From the NCBI GenBank assembly GCA_019802505.1, contig JAFMOC010000157.1, forward strand, positions 511,501-575,500: 64,000 nt of DNA, written 5' to 3'. Source of the stretch: Corydoras sp. C115 (lineage: Eukaryota; Chordata; Actinopteri; Siluriformes; Callichthyidae). Below are positions 28,780-40,610 of the stretch, piece by piece (positions within the stretch are counted from its first letter, which is position 1; every line of letters begins with the position of its first letter). The notes below the pieces were generated by a model that was not told where the DNA came from, made no database searches, and was given only the letters and a program-made list of their open reading frames with translations. The position numbers and the translations under genes are program-made.

Positions 28780-31700
28780 GTATAGCTTAAACTGCGCTGT
28801 TAAAATCAGTGTTTCATCATTTATGATATGAGGAGGGGATATCCAGGGGAGAACGTTTCGGGCGTTGGGCAGATACACCCAGGTCAGGGCGCCAATCTAT
28901 CACTGAGCACACTATATATATTATATAACACTACATGGGGTAATTTAAAGCATTCAATTTACCTTCAAGTAATGTCAAGTTCAAGTAATTTATTTATATA
29001 GCGCTTTTTACAACAGTACATTGTCACAAAGCAGCTTTACAGAGTTAAAATCCTTTAAACCCCCAAAGAGCAAGCTGAAGCGACAGTGGCAAGAAAAAAA
29101 ATCCCTGTTATGTTATTTTAAGGAAGAAATCTTGGGAGGACCAAGACTCAGTGGTCATCCTCATCCTCCTTGAGCGGCCGGGCACCAGCACCAGTGTAGG
29201 ACAGGCATGTACAGATAGTGTCGAGATCGGATGACTATATTTAACAAATAGAAAAACTCTAACAACTGGAAAACAATTCATATCCAGGTCCCATCCAGTA
29301 ATCATCTTAGCCGCAGTGCTTCGGCAGAGCCATGGATGAAGATCTGACCACACCTCCAGGAAACCGGCCACACCTCAAAAGAAGCAGACAAGAAAATCAG
29401 TTAGAGCTAATAATAAAGCACATCATTTAAGTAATAAGTAATTGATTGACACAGTGCAGCATGTGACCTTGAGGGGACAAGGTTACATGGATTTAAGCTA
29501 AATTAACGCTTTAAATTGCCCCAAATAGTGTGTGTCTGTGTGAGTGAGTGTGCCCAGCGATAGATTGGCACCCTGTCATGGGTGTGCCCAGCGGCCGAAA
29601 TGTTCTATCCTGAATGGGCACGTGGAACCCGCCTGTGACTCTAGTAGAGGCCGAAGAGGAAGATAATGAATGAATTTATCTTAAATCAATGTTTTTGGAC
29701 TGTGTGAGGAAATCGGAGAACCCAGGGGAAACTAAGACAGCTCATGATATGCTTCATTTGAATTTAATTTATTACCATGCCATACATCACATCTTGCCAT
29801 GCCATCTGCAGTACAAAAGGTTCAGCCAAATGGGTCTACAAATGTTTTGTCTTATTTTACAATAAGATAATAGGAACCTGAAAAGGAACATTACAATGTA
29901 ATGCAAGTTTTCTATTTATTTAATACAAAGTCACTGAAAGTTACTAATTAGCCTACATTGTTTACATGTGGATTTTGAGGTTCTAAAACTTTGAGTAGGC
30001 CTGTGATTTACAAACCTTTTTGCAGTTGGTCCCTTATTTTGCTATTATGATTGATAATAAAAAAGCAAACATGTAATGTAATGTCCTTTGACTGTCAAAC
30101 TTTGCTTGGCATATGGTCAGTGCGAAGTTCCAATAGGAAGTGTAAAAAAAGTGTACAAAGTAAAAAAAAAAAAAAAAAAGGATTTCATTTCTAAGTCAGG
30201 CTTATTTCTAATTAAAAAAAACAAAAGCAAAAAGTAAAAACAGTGTAGATGTATTGCCTGCACTCAATTGCCTGCAATATTTTAAGTTACATTTAGTCCA
30301 TTGGGTTGAGCCCTTCACAACATGCTCATGTGGTCTTTTATGAGAATTAATTGCTTAGCCTTCGTGTAAAGCCCCCAAAACAATTTCAATTTCAGGTTAC
30401 AATGCAATTAAACAGAAAAGGGCAATGATAAAACCATTAAGTCAGTCAGTTTTATTACATGTTATGGTGGTACTTGGATGACCAAAATTCCAGAAATAAT
30501 TTTCGCTAAAACATCCCACAACCAAAAACATTTGGTAAATTGGCTCTTTTAAATTGCCCCTATATAAAGCGTGTCTGCGTGAGTGAGTGTGTGCACAGCA
30601 ATGGATTGGCACTCTATCCTTGTTGTATTTGCCCAGCGCTCAAATGTTCTACCCTGGATGGGCATGATGAAGCCCACAGAAACCTAGTTGAGGATTCATC
30701 AAGGTTTATGTGCCTTTTTTAACTTAAGTAATTCAACCAAACCATAAAAATATAAGAAGAATTGTGAACCTTTACAGGTCTGGTACTTTCATTAAATTTT
30801 TTTTGTAATTTTCAAATACACAAATATACTATTAACATTTCTAACCATAATACACAAGTATAAATAGAATATTCAGGAAGGAGGCACATTCTGTTTACCA
30901 GAAATAAGTAAAGGACACAAAACAACTTTGTGAATATGCTGTGAATATGAAACTTACAAATGTATGTCTTTCAACAGCAGAAATGTGTCTGTTTATTGGC
31001 AGAGCTTCCATCATGTGCAAAAACAGGGCAAAGCCATAAAATACTTATGTAAAATAATGTGCATAATGCAAAAATGTGAATTGCAATATACTGAAATATA
31101 ATGCAGCAATGGATTGGCGCCCTGTCCTGGGTGCCAATCTGCCCAGCGCCCGAAACGTTCTCCCCTGGATGGACATGGGGAACCCCACCGCGACCCTAAT
31201 AAAGGATAAAGCGGAAGATAATGAATGAATGAAATATAACAAATTGTAAAGTGATAAAATGATCTATTTTGCCTATTGCATTTATACACAGCGGAATTTG
31301 TCATCCATATTTAACCTATCCATGTAGTAAAAGAGACATATTGTTAGACTATTATTTAGGAAAAAATGGACAATTAAAACCTTTATTAAAATTATTTATA
31401 TGACAGCAAATTACACTTAGTGATTGTGATTGTAATATTACCGTTAATGATTGTGGCAGCTTATATTAGTTGTTGCGGCATTACACTTGATATATACAGG
31501 CTACAATTCAAAATCTGAAAGATATAAAGTGAATTGACATCCAGCTATAGTATGTATATTGAGTAAAAGTAGCATCACATATTATAGAAATTTAATAATC
31601 TAAACCTGCCTACAATATAAAAATATTTAAAAAATCACATGTATTAAACAAAGATAGTGTCTTTTTTGTTGACTTTTACTTTATTGTTTATGCAATAATA

Positions 31701-34700
31701 ACTGCAATTCTATTTTTCCAACAGAGAATACCATGATGACAGTGCGGAGGTATTCTATATCTTCAAACCCCATCCATGATCACAAAATGAGTGCTAGCCT
31801 TCATAAAACACGAAGTGAAATTGACCAAGAAAGTGTTACTTACTGGGCTGGAACACATGGAGGAGAACGAGGACACACAGAGGACAATGACAAAAAGACA
31901 AAAGACAAACCCATAAACAGACGTTCACTTCAGCAGCGTATCAACAAAGTCAGGTGTGAGTCCCAAATACATAAAACTGTTTTTTTTTTATTAACAATAT
32001 TTTATTTCAAGAGAATACAATATTCTATCCATTAAATGTCACATATTGACAACACTCCTCCTTGGATCACCACCTTACCGTGGTGGAGGAGTTTGCGTGC
32101 TTGAATGATTCTAGGAGCTATGTTGTCTGGGGCAAAAAGCCCCTGGCAGGGTTTCCCAAGGCAAATTGGTCCTAGGTGACAGGCCAGACAAAGAGTGGTC
32201 CAACAAAAACCCTCATGAAAAGAAAAATCAAGAACAGGTGTACCCTGCCCGATATAGGGTTATCGGGGCCCCACCCTGGAGCCAGGCCCGGGGATGGGGT
32301 TCGTCAGCGAGCGTCTGGTGGTTGGGCACTTTCCCATGGTGCCCGGCCGGGTCCAGCCCGAAGGAGTTACATGGGTTCCCCCTCAAATGGGCTCACCACC
32401 TGTGGGGGGGGTAGTAATGGGGGTTCAGTGCAGTGGTGGCCGGAGGCGTGGGCCTGGGCGTCGCGATCCTCGGTTGCTGAAATTGGCTTTTGGAACTTGG
32501 AACGTCACTTCACTGGCAGGGAAGGAACCTGAGCTTGTGCGGGAGGTCGAGAGATACCGGCTAGATATAGTCGGGCTCACCTCAATGCACAACTTGGGTT
32601 CTGGGTCCAATTTCCTTGAGAGGGGCTGGACTCTGTTCTTTTCTGGAGTTGCCCATGGCGAGAGGCGTCGGGCAGGTGTGGGCTTTCTCGTGGCCCCCGG
32701 CTTGACGCGTGCATGTTGGGGTTTTCTCCGGTGGACGAGAGGGTAGCTTCCCTACGCCTTCGGGTTGGGGAACGGGTGCTGACTGTTGTCTGTGCTTATG
32801 CGCCGAACGGCAGTTCAGAGTACCCAGCCTTCTTGGAGTCTGTGGGGGGGGGGTACTAGAAAGTGCTCCCCCTGGAGACTCTGTGGTCTTACTGGGGGAC
32901 TTCAACGCTCACGTGGGCAATGACAGTGAGACCTGGAGAGGTGTGATTGGGAGGAACGGCCTCTCTGATCTGAACCCGAGTGGTTTTCAGTTGTTGGACT
33001 TCTGTTCAAATCACGGTTTGTCCATCACGAACACCATGTTCGAGCACAAGGGTGTCCATAAGTGCACATGGCGCCAGGATGCCCTAGGCCGCAGTTCAAT
33101 GATCAACTTTGTAGTGGTGTCGTTGGACTTGCGGCCATGTGTCTTGGACACTCGGGTGAAGAGAGGAGCTGAGCTGTCAACTGATCACCACCTGGTGGTG
33201 AGTTGGATCAGATGGCGGGGGAAGATGCCGGTCAGATCAGGCAGACCTAAACGTATAGTGAGGGTTTTATGGGAACGTCTGGCAGAAGAACCCGTCAGAC
33301 GGATGTTCAACTCTCACCTCCGTCAGAGCTTCAACCACATTCCGGGGGAGGTGGGGGACATTGAGCCTGAATGGGCCATGTTCCGTTCCTCCGTTGTTGA
33401 GGCGGCGGACAGGAGCTGTGGTCGAAAGGTAGTCGGTGCCTGTCGTGGCGGTAACCCTCGAACACGTGTAAGGGATGCCGTCAATCTGAAGAAGGAGTCC
33501 TATCAGGCATGGTTGGCTTGTGGGACTCCAGAAGCAGCTGACCGGTACCGACAGGCAAAGTGTTTTGCGGCTTCGTGCGTCGTGGAGGCAAAAACCCGGG
33601 TGTGGGAGGAGTTCGTTGAGACTTTGGAAAGTGACTTTCGGTCGGCTCCTAGAAGATTCTGGCAAACTGTCAGGCGACTCAGGAGGGGAAAGCAGTGTGC
33701 TACCAACACAGTATATAGTGGAGGGGGTGCACTGTTGACTTCGACTGGGGATGTCATTAGGCGGTGGAAGGAATACTTCAAGGACCTTCTCAATCCCACC
33801 AATATGCCCTCCGGAGAGGAGGCAGAGTCAGAGGACCCGGGAGGAGGCTTGTCCATCACTGTGGCTGAAGTCGCTAAGGTAGTCAAAGGGCTCCTTGGTG
33901 GCAGAGCTTCTGGGGTGGATGAGATCCGCCCGGAGTTCCTCAAAGCTCTGGATGTTGTGGGGCAGTCTTGGCTGACGCGCCTTTTCAACATTGCATGGTC
34001 ATCGGGGGCAGAGCCTCTGGACTGCCAGACGGGGGTGGTGGTGCCTCTTTTTAAAAAGGGGGACCAAAGGGGTTGTTCCAATTACAGGGGAATTACACTT
34101 CTCAGCCTCCCCGGCAAAGTCTATGCAGGGGTACTGGAGAAGAGAGTCCGACTGATAGTCGAACCTCGGATCCAGGAGGAGCAGTGTGGTTTTCGTCCTG
34201 GTCGTGGAACACTGGACCAGCTCTTCACTCTCTCCAGGATCCTCGAGGGTTCATGGGAGTTTGCCCAACCAGTCTACATGTGCTTTGTAGATCTGGAGAA
34301 GGCTTTCGACTGTGTCCCTCGGGGTATTTTGTGGGAGGTGCTTCGTGAGTATGGGGTACATGGCTCCTTACTACGGGCCATTCAGTCCCTGTATTTGCGA
34401 AGCAGGAGCTTGGTTCGCATGGCCGGCAGTAAGTCGGACTTGTTTCCAGTGAGGGTTGGACTCCGTCAGGGCTGTCCTTTGTCACCGGTTCTGTTCATAA
34501 TTTATATGGACAGAATTTCTAGGCGCAGCCAGGGGATGGAGGGTGTCCGGTTTGGTGATCTGAGGATCACGTCGCTGCTGTTTGCTGATGATGTGGTCCT
34601 GTTAGCATCATCAGGCTGCGAACTTCAGCTCTTACTGGATCGGTTTGCGTGAAGCAAAGTGTGAAGCGGCCGGGATGAAAATCAGCACCTCCCAATCTGA

Positions 34701-37519
34701 GGCCAGTCGGAAAAGGGTAGAGAGTCCTCTCTGGGTCAGGGATCAGATCTTGCCTCAAGTGGAGGAGTTTAAGTATCTCGGGGTCTTGTTCACGAGTGAT
34801 GGTAAGATGGAGCGTGAGATTGACAGATGGATCAGTGCGGGGTCAGCAGTGATGCGGACCCTATACTGGTCTGTTGTGGTGAAGAAGGAGCTGAGCCACA
34901 AGGCAAGGCTCTCGATTTACCAGTCAATCTACGTTCCGACCCTCACCTATGGTCATGAGCTTTGGGTAATGACCGAAAGAGCAAGATCGCGAATACATGC
35001 GGCCGAAAAGGGTTTTCTCCACAGGGTGGCTGGGCTCTCCCTTAGAGATAGGGTGAGAAGCTCGGTCATCCGGGAGAGACTCGGCGTGGAGCCGCTACTC
35101 CTCCGCATCGAAAGGAGCCAGTTGAGGTGGTTCGGGCATCTGGTAATGATGCCTCCTGGGCGCCTTCCTAGGGAGGTGTTCCAGGCAAATCCAGCTGGGA
35201 GGAGACCCCGGGGAAGACCCAGGACACGCTGGAGGGATTATATCTCTCAGCTGGTCTGGGAACGCCTCGGGGTTCCCCCAGTCAAGCTAGTGGAGGTGGC
35301 TGGGGCGAGGGAGGTCTGGGTCTCCCTACTTCGGTTGTTGCCCCCCTCGACCCGAACCCCGGACAAGCGGAAGATAATGGATGGATGGATATTGACAACA
35401 TAGAAACACATATACACTTTTAATTTTGGTCTTGAAGAGTTTCTCCTTTCCACAGTAATTCAGATTATTCAATTTACTGTAGCATTTGTGGCAGATTGAA
35501 CGATAATCTATTATCATCACTCATCTAAAATACATTTCTGAACACAATGCTGCCACTCACTGGATGTTGTTGTTTTTATTGCAACATTTTGAGGAAACTC
35601 TAGAGATTGTTCCTTTTTGGTTTCTATTCCTTGCCAAGGATTAGTATTCTTGTCACCACTCGACCTGATGAGTTTTAAATTCTTAGTTTTTTTTTTGTTT
35701 GTAGTAATTGTTATCCCTGGTCTGTTTCATACACTACACTGTACACTCATAGACTTAGTCTTTTTTCATAGTCTTTTTTCCAGCCCTGCCTCCTAATCCC
35801 AGACTGTTTCCACCAACACAGAACTGATTCCCTTCATCTAAATTATCGACTACATAGTATCTGTCTTCTGTTGGGAGGCATATCATTTTTTATTGATGTT
35901 TTTGGAGGTTCCAGGTTCAATTCCAGTAAAGTGTCACTACTAGTCACTACTTCAGTCCAGAAACATAGTAGTCTACAAAATAAAAGTTCCAAACTGCAGG
36001 CTTGGTAAGATATCTTGGTAAGCATCCTAAAAGCACAATCTCTAGAATTTCATGACTTTATATTTATTACTTCAAGGTGAAGTAATTAGCTAGAGTTAAG
36101 CACTGCTGTGTCTGATCCATATGTCATAGAGCAACACACACTAACATACAACATACAACACCACATCAGTGTCACTGTATGAATCCTGATCATTAGAGAA
36201 CAGACTAAAGGGTACTTACAGAGAGAATGAAGACAGTGCAGTGATGATAAAATAAAAAGTGTATTTATGAAACCTGTTTCCAGGAAAGCTTTTAAAAAAA
36301 TTAAAGCTTAAAAAAAATTTAAGTTGAATGTGCTAATCTCTGTTCCACTGTGCCGCCCATATAAATCCAATTACTGTAGTTTTTTTTTGTATGGCTTTAC
36401 CTAACAGTGGGAAAAATAGGTACTCAAATGGAAGAACAAGTCTTTGCTGCATGTATGCACAAACAATTCTTTACATTAATTTTCAACATCATGAGGAAGG
36501 ATCTCAGCAGTTCTCTTTACTTTTGAACTTAAGATCACTGTTTCCCTTGATATACTCACTATAAGTACACCATTTACTGAATTATTGCTTTATTTTAGAA
36601 TATACTAACATTGTCATATATTTAATTTTTCAGATTTCATTGAACATATATTTCAGTCCAGCTACTTAAAGCTTATATCCATCCATCCATTATCTTCCTC
36701 TTTATCCTCTACTAGGGTCGTGGGGGGGTTCCCCATGCTCATCCAGGGGAGAACATTTCGGGTGCTGGGCAGATACTTCCAGGACAGGCTGCCAATCTAT
36801 CGCTGGGCACACATTCACTCTTACAGACATACACACAAACACACTCTATATGGGGCAATTTGGATAATTCAATTGAACTTGATCCATGTTTTTGGACTGT
36901 GGGAGGAAACCGGAGAACCCGGAGGAAACCCACGCGGACACGGGGAGAACATGGAAACTCCACCCAGTTTTGGATTCAAACTGGGAATCCCTAGTGCCGA
37001 GAGGCATACGTGCTAACCACTAAGCCACCCTTAAAGCTTATATTAAAACATATTTTTTTTAATGTATTTTATTTTATTGGATAGTCAGGTTTTTAATTGG
37101 CAACTATATTTGTACATTTATCACTTTAAAACTTAAAACAGAAGGGAAAAACAATGAGTTACAAAGATGACCTGACATTACCTAATTTGATTTCCTGACT
37201 GTGCCTTTTATTCACAGATTAAGCTCAAATCAAGGCCTTGTGTCACAATGATAAAAATGTTTTAATCAGTAATTAAAGTGCTTACATATAATGTAGTCTG
37301 TATATAACATAACATTAGTGAGAAAATAATTTAAAGTATATGTAATTAAAATAACATGAGCTTTGTTTCGGCATGTTGTAATATTGCAGATCCAAAGAGA
37401 AAACAGTAACTTTCCTGTTACCTGTGGATGATATCTACACCAACCGTCCTGTTTCAGCCAAGGAGCTCAGTGACACAAGCTTATGTGGTCTGCGTGTGGT
37501 AGCTGAAACAGACTCCTGA
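28587..37519 (+). CDS. CCDC195: Coiled-coil protein, probable CCDC195 orthologue, complete, 3 exons
   Basis: Three exons (28587-28779, 31725-31953, 37390-37519) join to 552 nt, or 183 residues plus TGA. Splice sites are gt...ag with matching phases 1 and 2. Residues 7-31 (GVIRQLQEEIKKLETENRTL and onward) form a short N-terminal coiled coil with leucine/isoleucine heptads. The middle is polar and basic with many Ser, Lys and Arg, and the C-terminus has a hydrophobic strand KEKTVTFLLPVDDIYTNRP. There is no signal peptide or membrane segment. Function is unknown. The name rests on the N-terminal coiled coil, the small size and the position between DOCK10 and CUL3, where I recall CCDC195 lying in mammals. 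The gene model is firm; the name is less so. Confidence 0.75.
28841..28970 (-). repeat. SINE family A, partial, minus strand
   Basis: atccaggggagaacgtttcg through ccaatctatcactgagcaca is the reverse complement of the family's 3' half. It lies about 60 bp into intron 1 of the CCDC195-like gene. Confidence 0.8.
28975..29430 (+). repeat. Interspersed repeat (family B), second copy
   Basis: caagttcaagtaatttattt, atagcgctttttacaacag, caaagcagctttacag and ccttgagcggccgggcacc repeat the order seen at 13530. The two copies differ beyond the first 250 bp. Confidence 0.7.
29509..29675 (+). repeat. SINE family A, 5'-truncated diverged copy
   Basis: Runs from tttaaattgccccaaatag to gaggaagataatgaatgaat. 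A short inverted piece of the same family (tgtttttggactgtgtgagg) follows at about 29688. Confidence 0.8.
30549..30695 (+). repeat. SINE family A, diverged partial copy
   Basis: From ttaaattgcccctatataaa to ggatgggcatgatgaagccc, with about one change in six against the family. Confidence 0.7.
31102..31229 (+). repeat. SINE family A, 5'-truncated, 10-bp TSD
   Basis: Starts gcagcaatggattggcgccc and ends in the tgaatgaa tail. Flanked by tgaaatataa (31092-31101 and 31230-31239). It lies 500 bp upstream of exon 2 of the CCDC195-like gene. Confidence 0.9.
31725..31953 (+). CDS. CCDC195: CCDC195-like exon 2
   Basis: 229 nt between ccaacag and gtgtgag, phase 1 in and 2 out. It encodes ENTMMTVRRYSISSNPIHDH and a charged stretch ending QQRINKVR. 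The open frame and matching phases support it. Confidence 0.8.
32294..32746 (+). pseudogene. LINE ORF, first segment (endonuclease N-terminus)
   Basis: The frame holding FGTWNVTSLAGKEPELVREV and RYRLDIVGLTS, then GERRRAGVGFLVAP, ends shortly after because of a one-base frame change. It is the N-terminal part of the endonuclease domain of the LINE at 32055. Confidence 0.85.
32709..34652 (+). pseudogene. LINE ORF, second segment (endonuclease and reverse transcriptase)
   Basis: The main open segment, about 640 codons, carries the endonuclease catalytic motif GDFNAHVG, the RT fingers/palm (NYRGITLLSLPGKVYAGVLE, VDLEKAFDCVPRG) and the FADD box. It stops just after FADD because of a frame change at about 34645. 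The ATG at its start is not the natural start. Confidence 0.9.
34645..35403 (+). pseudogene. LINE ORF, third segment (RT thumb and C-terminus)
   Basis: Continues the same protein in another frame: CEAAGMKISTSQSEA, QVEEFKYLGVLFTSDGKMER, RWFGHLVMMPPGRLPREVF and GRRPRGRPRTRWRDYIS. The true end of the domain is near 35345; the remaining codons run into the tail and TSD. Confidence 0.85.
35401..36664 (+). other. Intron 2 remainder, nothing recognised
   Basis: AT-rich intronic DNA. A 30-bp SINE head scrap (ctgttccactgtgccgccca, minus strand) lies near 36340; otherwise nothing I can name. Confidence 0.55.
36679..37029 (-). repeat. SINE family A, full length, minus strand, 14-bp TSD
   Basis: Flanked by cttaaagcttatat (36665-36678 and 37030-37043). 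Runs from the atccatccatcc tail to the head. It lies 360 bp before exon 3 of the CCDC195-like gene, antisense to it. Confidence 0.93.
37390..37519 (+). CDS. CCDC195: CCDC195-like exon 3 with stop
   Basis: 130 nt after attgcag, phase 2 in, ending TGA. It encodes SKEKTVTFLLPVDDIYTNRP and a tail ending VVAETDS. Confidence 0.8.
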
Positions 37520-37825
37520 GAGCAAGCACAGAAAAGGGTAGACAAACATTGTAGACTCTGCCTCGCGTTTAATCAAGGTGATATATACCTGGTCCCGCTG
37601 CAGGTCATGGTGAAGATTGGTTTATACACTTCCCCACTATGCCTTCAGTTACAGATTCTTCTTTGCAGCTTCATTTCCATATTGTTATTAAAACATGTGC
37701 ACTTATTAAAATCTTAATGTAAATGTTTATAGGTGATGTGTAATCATATCTTTCTGGGCTTGTATTTTTTGTTTACTGGTGAATGATGAAATGGTTGAAG
37801 GAAGACTGGAAATGGTTAATGACAT

Positions 37826-37831
37826 AATAAA
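37826..37831 (+). terminator. Candidate poly(A) signal for the CCDC195-like gene
   Basis: AATAAA about 305 nt after the stop, with tagtgccttgtagggtcctt downstream as a possible GU-rich element. Confidence 0.4.
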
Positions 37832-38036
37832 AATATATATACATAGTGCCTTGTAGGGTCCTTTCAAATATGTAATCAAATCAAAGGCATGTGAAACAGT
37901 TAATTTATAAGCTTTAGCCATTTCGCTGTGTGTTACACCAAACAGATTATTTTATATTTATCACTTTAAAATTAATTGATAAATAAATAAAGACCTTTAT
38001 TCAAATATAACATTCTAATAAATAATAATATTCAAG

Positions 38037-38362
38037 GCAGCACGGTGGCTTAGTGGTTAGCATGTTCGCCTCTAAGCACTAGGGATTCCCGGTTCGAATC
38101 CCCATCTGGGTGGAGTTTCCATGTTCTCCCTGTGTCCGCGTGGGTTTCCTCTGGGTTCTCCGGTTTCCTCCCACAGTCCAAAAACATGGAAGTCAATTGA
38201 GTTCTCCAAATTGCCCCATATAGAGTGTGTATGCGTGTGTGTCTGTGTGAGTGAGTGTGTGCCCAGCGATAGATTGGCGCCCTGTCCTGGGTGTATCTGC
38301 CCAGCGCCCGAAACCCTAAGCGACCCTAATGTAGGATAAAAGCAGAAGATAATGAATGAATG
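38037..38362 (+). repeat. SINE family A, nearly full length, 12-bp TSD
   Basis: Flanked by aataatattcaa (38025-38036 and 38363-38374). A segment of about 30 bp near the 3' end (the ttctcccctggatgggcatg part) is deleted. Confidence 0.92.
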
Positions 38363-38374
38363 AATAATATTCAA

Positions 38375-38858
38375 AAAAAAAAACAATGATAGCTACTACG
38401 ACAATACTCTGTAAAGAGGGAATAGGATAAAGTCTATAAATAGGGAAAGAGAGGGTGGAGAAATAAAGGGCAAACTAGGACCAGGCAAATTAATTTAACA
38501 TCAAAATGTAGTTAGTGTACTGTTAGGTTATTGTCTAAAAGATACAAAAAGAAACAAACAGAAGTAAGGAAAGTTTAACCTGACTAATACCTGCTAATAC
38601 ATCAATTTTCTTAGTATGAAATAGTTCTGCTTGATGAATAATCTCACAGCCATGTAGGAAAACAATGGAATGACATACAAAGCACTTTTAGACATTCTTG
38701 GAAAATTAGGTTTAATAATAGTAATAATGATTATTTTTATCAGATGAGTGGAGAGAAAGCATATACAACTTACATTTAGATGTTTAACAATAAGTAAACA
38801 TTCAACATCTAGTTTTACATTTTCTGCACAATTATCTTAGCTATCATTATACCTATAC

Positions 38859-38947
<89 letters not shown>

Positions 38948-39380
38948 CCTGTCTAATACCTTTAAATGATAATGTGGTGATCAGCTTTTTTTTTTATCAG
39001 CAACCAATTGAAAAAGACAAAGGACACTAAAAAATCACTCATTTTCACATAGACAACTGCACATGCATAACATTTAATTCTATTATTCTTGTTACAACAC
39101 AAACAACATGCACTATTTAAAAACAATGTAAGTAACTAAATGAGAAGTAATACAATTCACCTGTAGTCTCCTACTTTAAGATATTTTTATTTTGTGGTTT
39201 TCTTTGAACACAAGGCCAATCTTAAAATTTTACCAATAATTTGAATAAAACATTGTACATGAATGCCGAACCACATTAACAAGTAAACTAAGACATTAAA
39301 TTGAGAATTATTTGTCCATTAAATGTGTGATAATTGCTTACAATATTAATTATAATTCAGATACAAAAACATAACATAAT
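38375..39380. other. Intergenic DNA with (TA)n run
   Basis: AT-rich, unremarkable sequence apart from the (TA)n run at 38862-38945. Confidence 0.6.
38862..38945. repeat. (TA)n microsatellite
   Basis: About 42 ta units without interruption. Confidence 0.95.
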
Positions 39381-39390
39381 ACACAATATT

Positions 39391-39730
39391 CATTCATTCA
39401 TTCATTATCTCCCGCTTTATCCTCTATTAGGGTCGCGGTGGGGTTCCCCATGCCCATCCAGGGGAGAACGTTTCGGGCGCTGGGCAGATACACCCAGGAC
39501 AGGGCGCCAGTCCATCGCTGGGTACACACTCACACACTCCATATGGGGCAATTTAGAGAACTCAATTAACTTGATTCATGTTTTTGGACTGTGGGAGGAA
39601 ACCGGAGAACCCGGAGGAAACCCACGCGGACACGGGGAGGACATGGAAACTCCACCCAGATGGGGATTCGAACCGGGAATCCCTAGCGCTGAGAGGCGAA
39701 CGTGCTAACCACTAAGCCACCGTGCCGCCC
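39391..39730 (-). repeat. SINE family A, full-length reference copy, 10-bp TSD
   Basis: A 340-bp copy on the minus strand, flanked by acacaatatt (39381-39390 and 39731-39740). Read on its own strand, the head ggcggcacggtggcttagtg holds a Pol III A box (tggcttagtgg), and ggttcgaatcc is an exact B box, so the head is tRNA-derived. The body contains ccatgttctccccgtgtccg, acagtccaaaaacatg and cagcgccc-gaaacgttctcc. The tail is aagcggga-gataatg plus tgaa/tgga repeats. Copies vary from 52 to about 395 bp, and 5'-truncated copies with TSDs show retroposition. Confidence 0.95.
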
Positions 39731-40049
39731 ACACAATATTATATATAATATAATACTAATAATTACAGGTATTCAAAATGTGAAATGCAGTGATTCTATT
39801 AATGTTGTGAAGTGATTCGTTCAGTGTAACAGGTGCCTAGGGCACCTGTTCTTCTGTTGTTCTGTTCTGTTCTTTGAGTTAATTAACTTTCATTGATGGT
39901 CATTTATTTAGTTAATTAACTCGTTCCTTTGATTGGTTTTTTTTTGTGCACGTGGTCCGGTGTTTTTGTATTTAGTTTCCGTGTTCCCCCTCCTCCGTGC
40001 ACATCGTTAGTTTTATGTTCGCTCCTTGCCACAGCGCCTTCAGTGTGCG

Positions 40050-40205
40050 TGCCCACCGAGGTCCATCCAGCGTGCGTGCCCGCCGAGGTCCATCCAGCGT
40101 GCGTGCCCGCCGAGGTCCATCCAGCGTGCGTGCCCACCGAGGTGCAGCCAGTGTGCGAACCCGCCAAGGTCCAGCCAGCGTGCGAATCCGCCGAGGCCCC
40201 TCCTG
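40050..40205 (+). repeat. 27-bp coding minisatellite
   Basis: Five to six tandem units of the type gtgcgtgcccgccgaggtcc plus atccagc, length 27, each keeping the frame. Confidence 0.85.
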
Positions 40206-40259
40206 CGGCCCCTCCACGGACCCAGCAGCATGCACACCTGTCGTGGTCCCTGCGACACA

Positions 40260-40610
40260 CGCCGCCCAGCCCGTCCACAAGGGGCCGCACGCCACCCAGC
40301 CCGTCCACAAGGGGCCGCCCGCCGCCGAGCCCGAGCACCAAGGGCCGCCCGCCGCCCAGCCTGAGCACCAGGGGGCGCCCGCCGCCCAGCCTGCGCACCA
40401 GGGGCCGCCCGCCGCCCAGCCCGAGCACCAGGGACCGCCCAGCCCGAGCACCAGGGACCGCCCTGCCCGAGCACCAGGGACCGCCCGTCGCCGAGCCCGA
40501 GCACCAGGGGCCGCCCGCCGCCAAGCCGGAGCACCAGGGGCCTCCCGCCGCCGCCCAGCCCGAGCACCAGGGGCCGCCCGCCGCCCAGCCCGAGCACCAG
40601 GGGCCGCCTC
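40260..40610 (+). repeat. 30-bp GC-rich coding minisatellite
   Basis: About eleven diverged tandem units built on cccgagcaccaggggccgcc plus cgccgcccag. Length differences between units are mostly multiples of three. Confidence 0.8.

Larger units (their letters stand above)
32055..35388 (+). mobile_element. Near full-length RTE-like non-LTR retrotransposon, 12-bp TSD
   Basis: A 3,334-bp element flanked by atattgacaaca (32043-32054 and 35389-35400). It starts ctcctccttggatcaccacc, a common start for this fish LINE family, and ends in tggatggatgg. It codes for an AP endonuclease (start near 32480; GDFNAHVGND near 32900; STDHHLVVSW near 33180) and a reverse transcriptase (QCGFRPGRGTLDQL near 34185, FADD active site at 34581-34592), then a C-terminal zone with YQSIYVPTLTYGHELWVMT. 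The coding region changes frame near 32720 and near 34650, so it is inactive. The endonuclease SMINFVVVS has Asn where related copies usually have Asp. It sits in intron 2 of the CCDC195-like gene, in sense. RTE/Rex3-like is my best clade call. Confidence 0.9.

Noticed and set aside
31733..32035. 100-codon ORF starting at the internal ATG of CCDC195-like exon 2
   Set aside because: The frame is that of the exon, but it runs past the donor into intron; the gene starts at 28587.
40050..40610. Regularly spaced repeats suggesting a CRISPR array
   Set aside because: Units are contiguous without unique spacers, and the genome is a vertebrate's.
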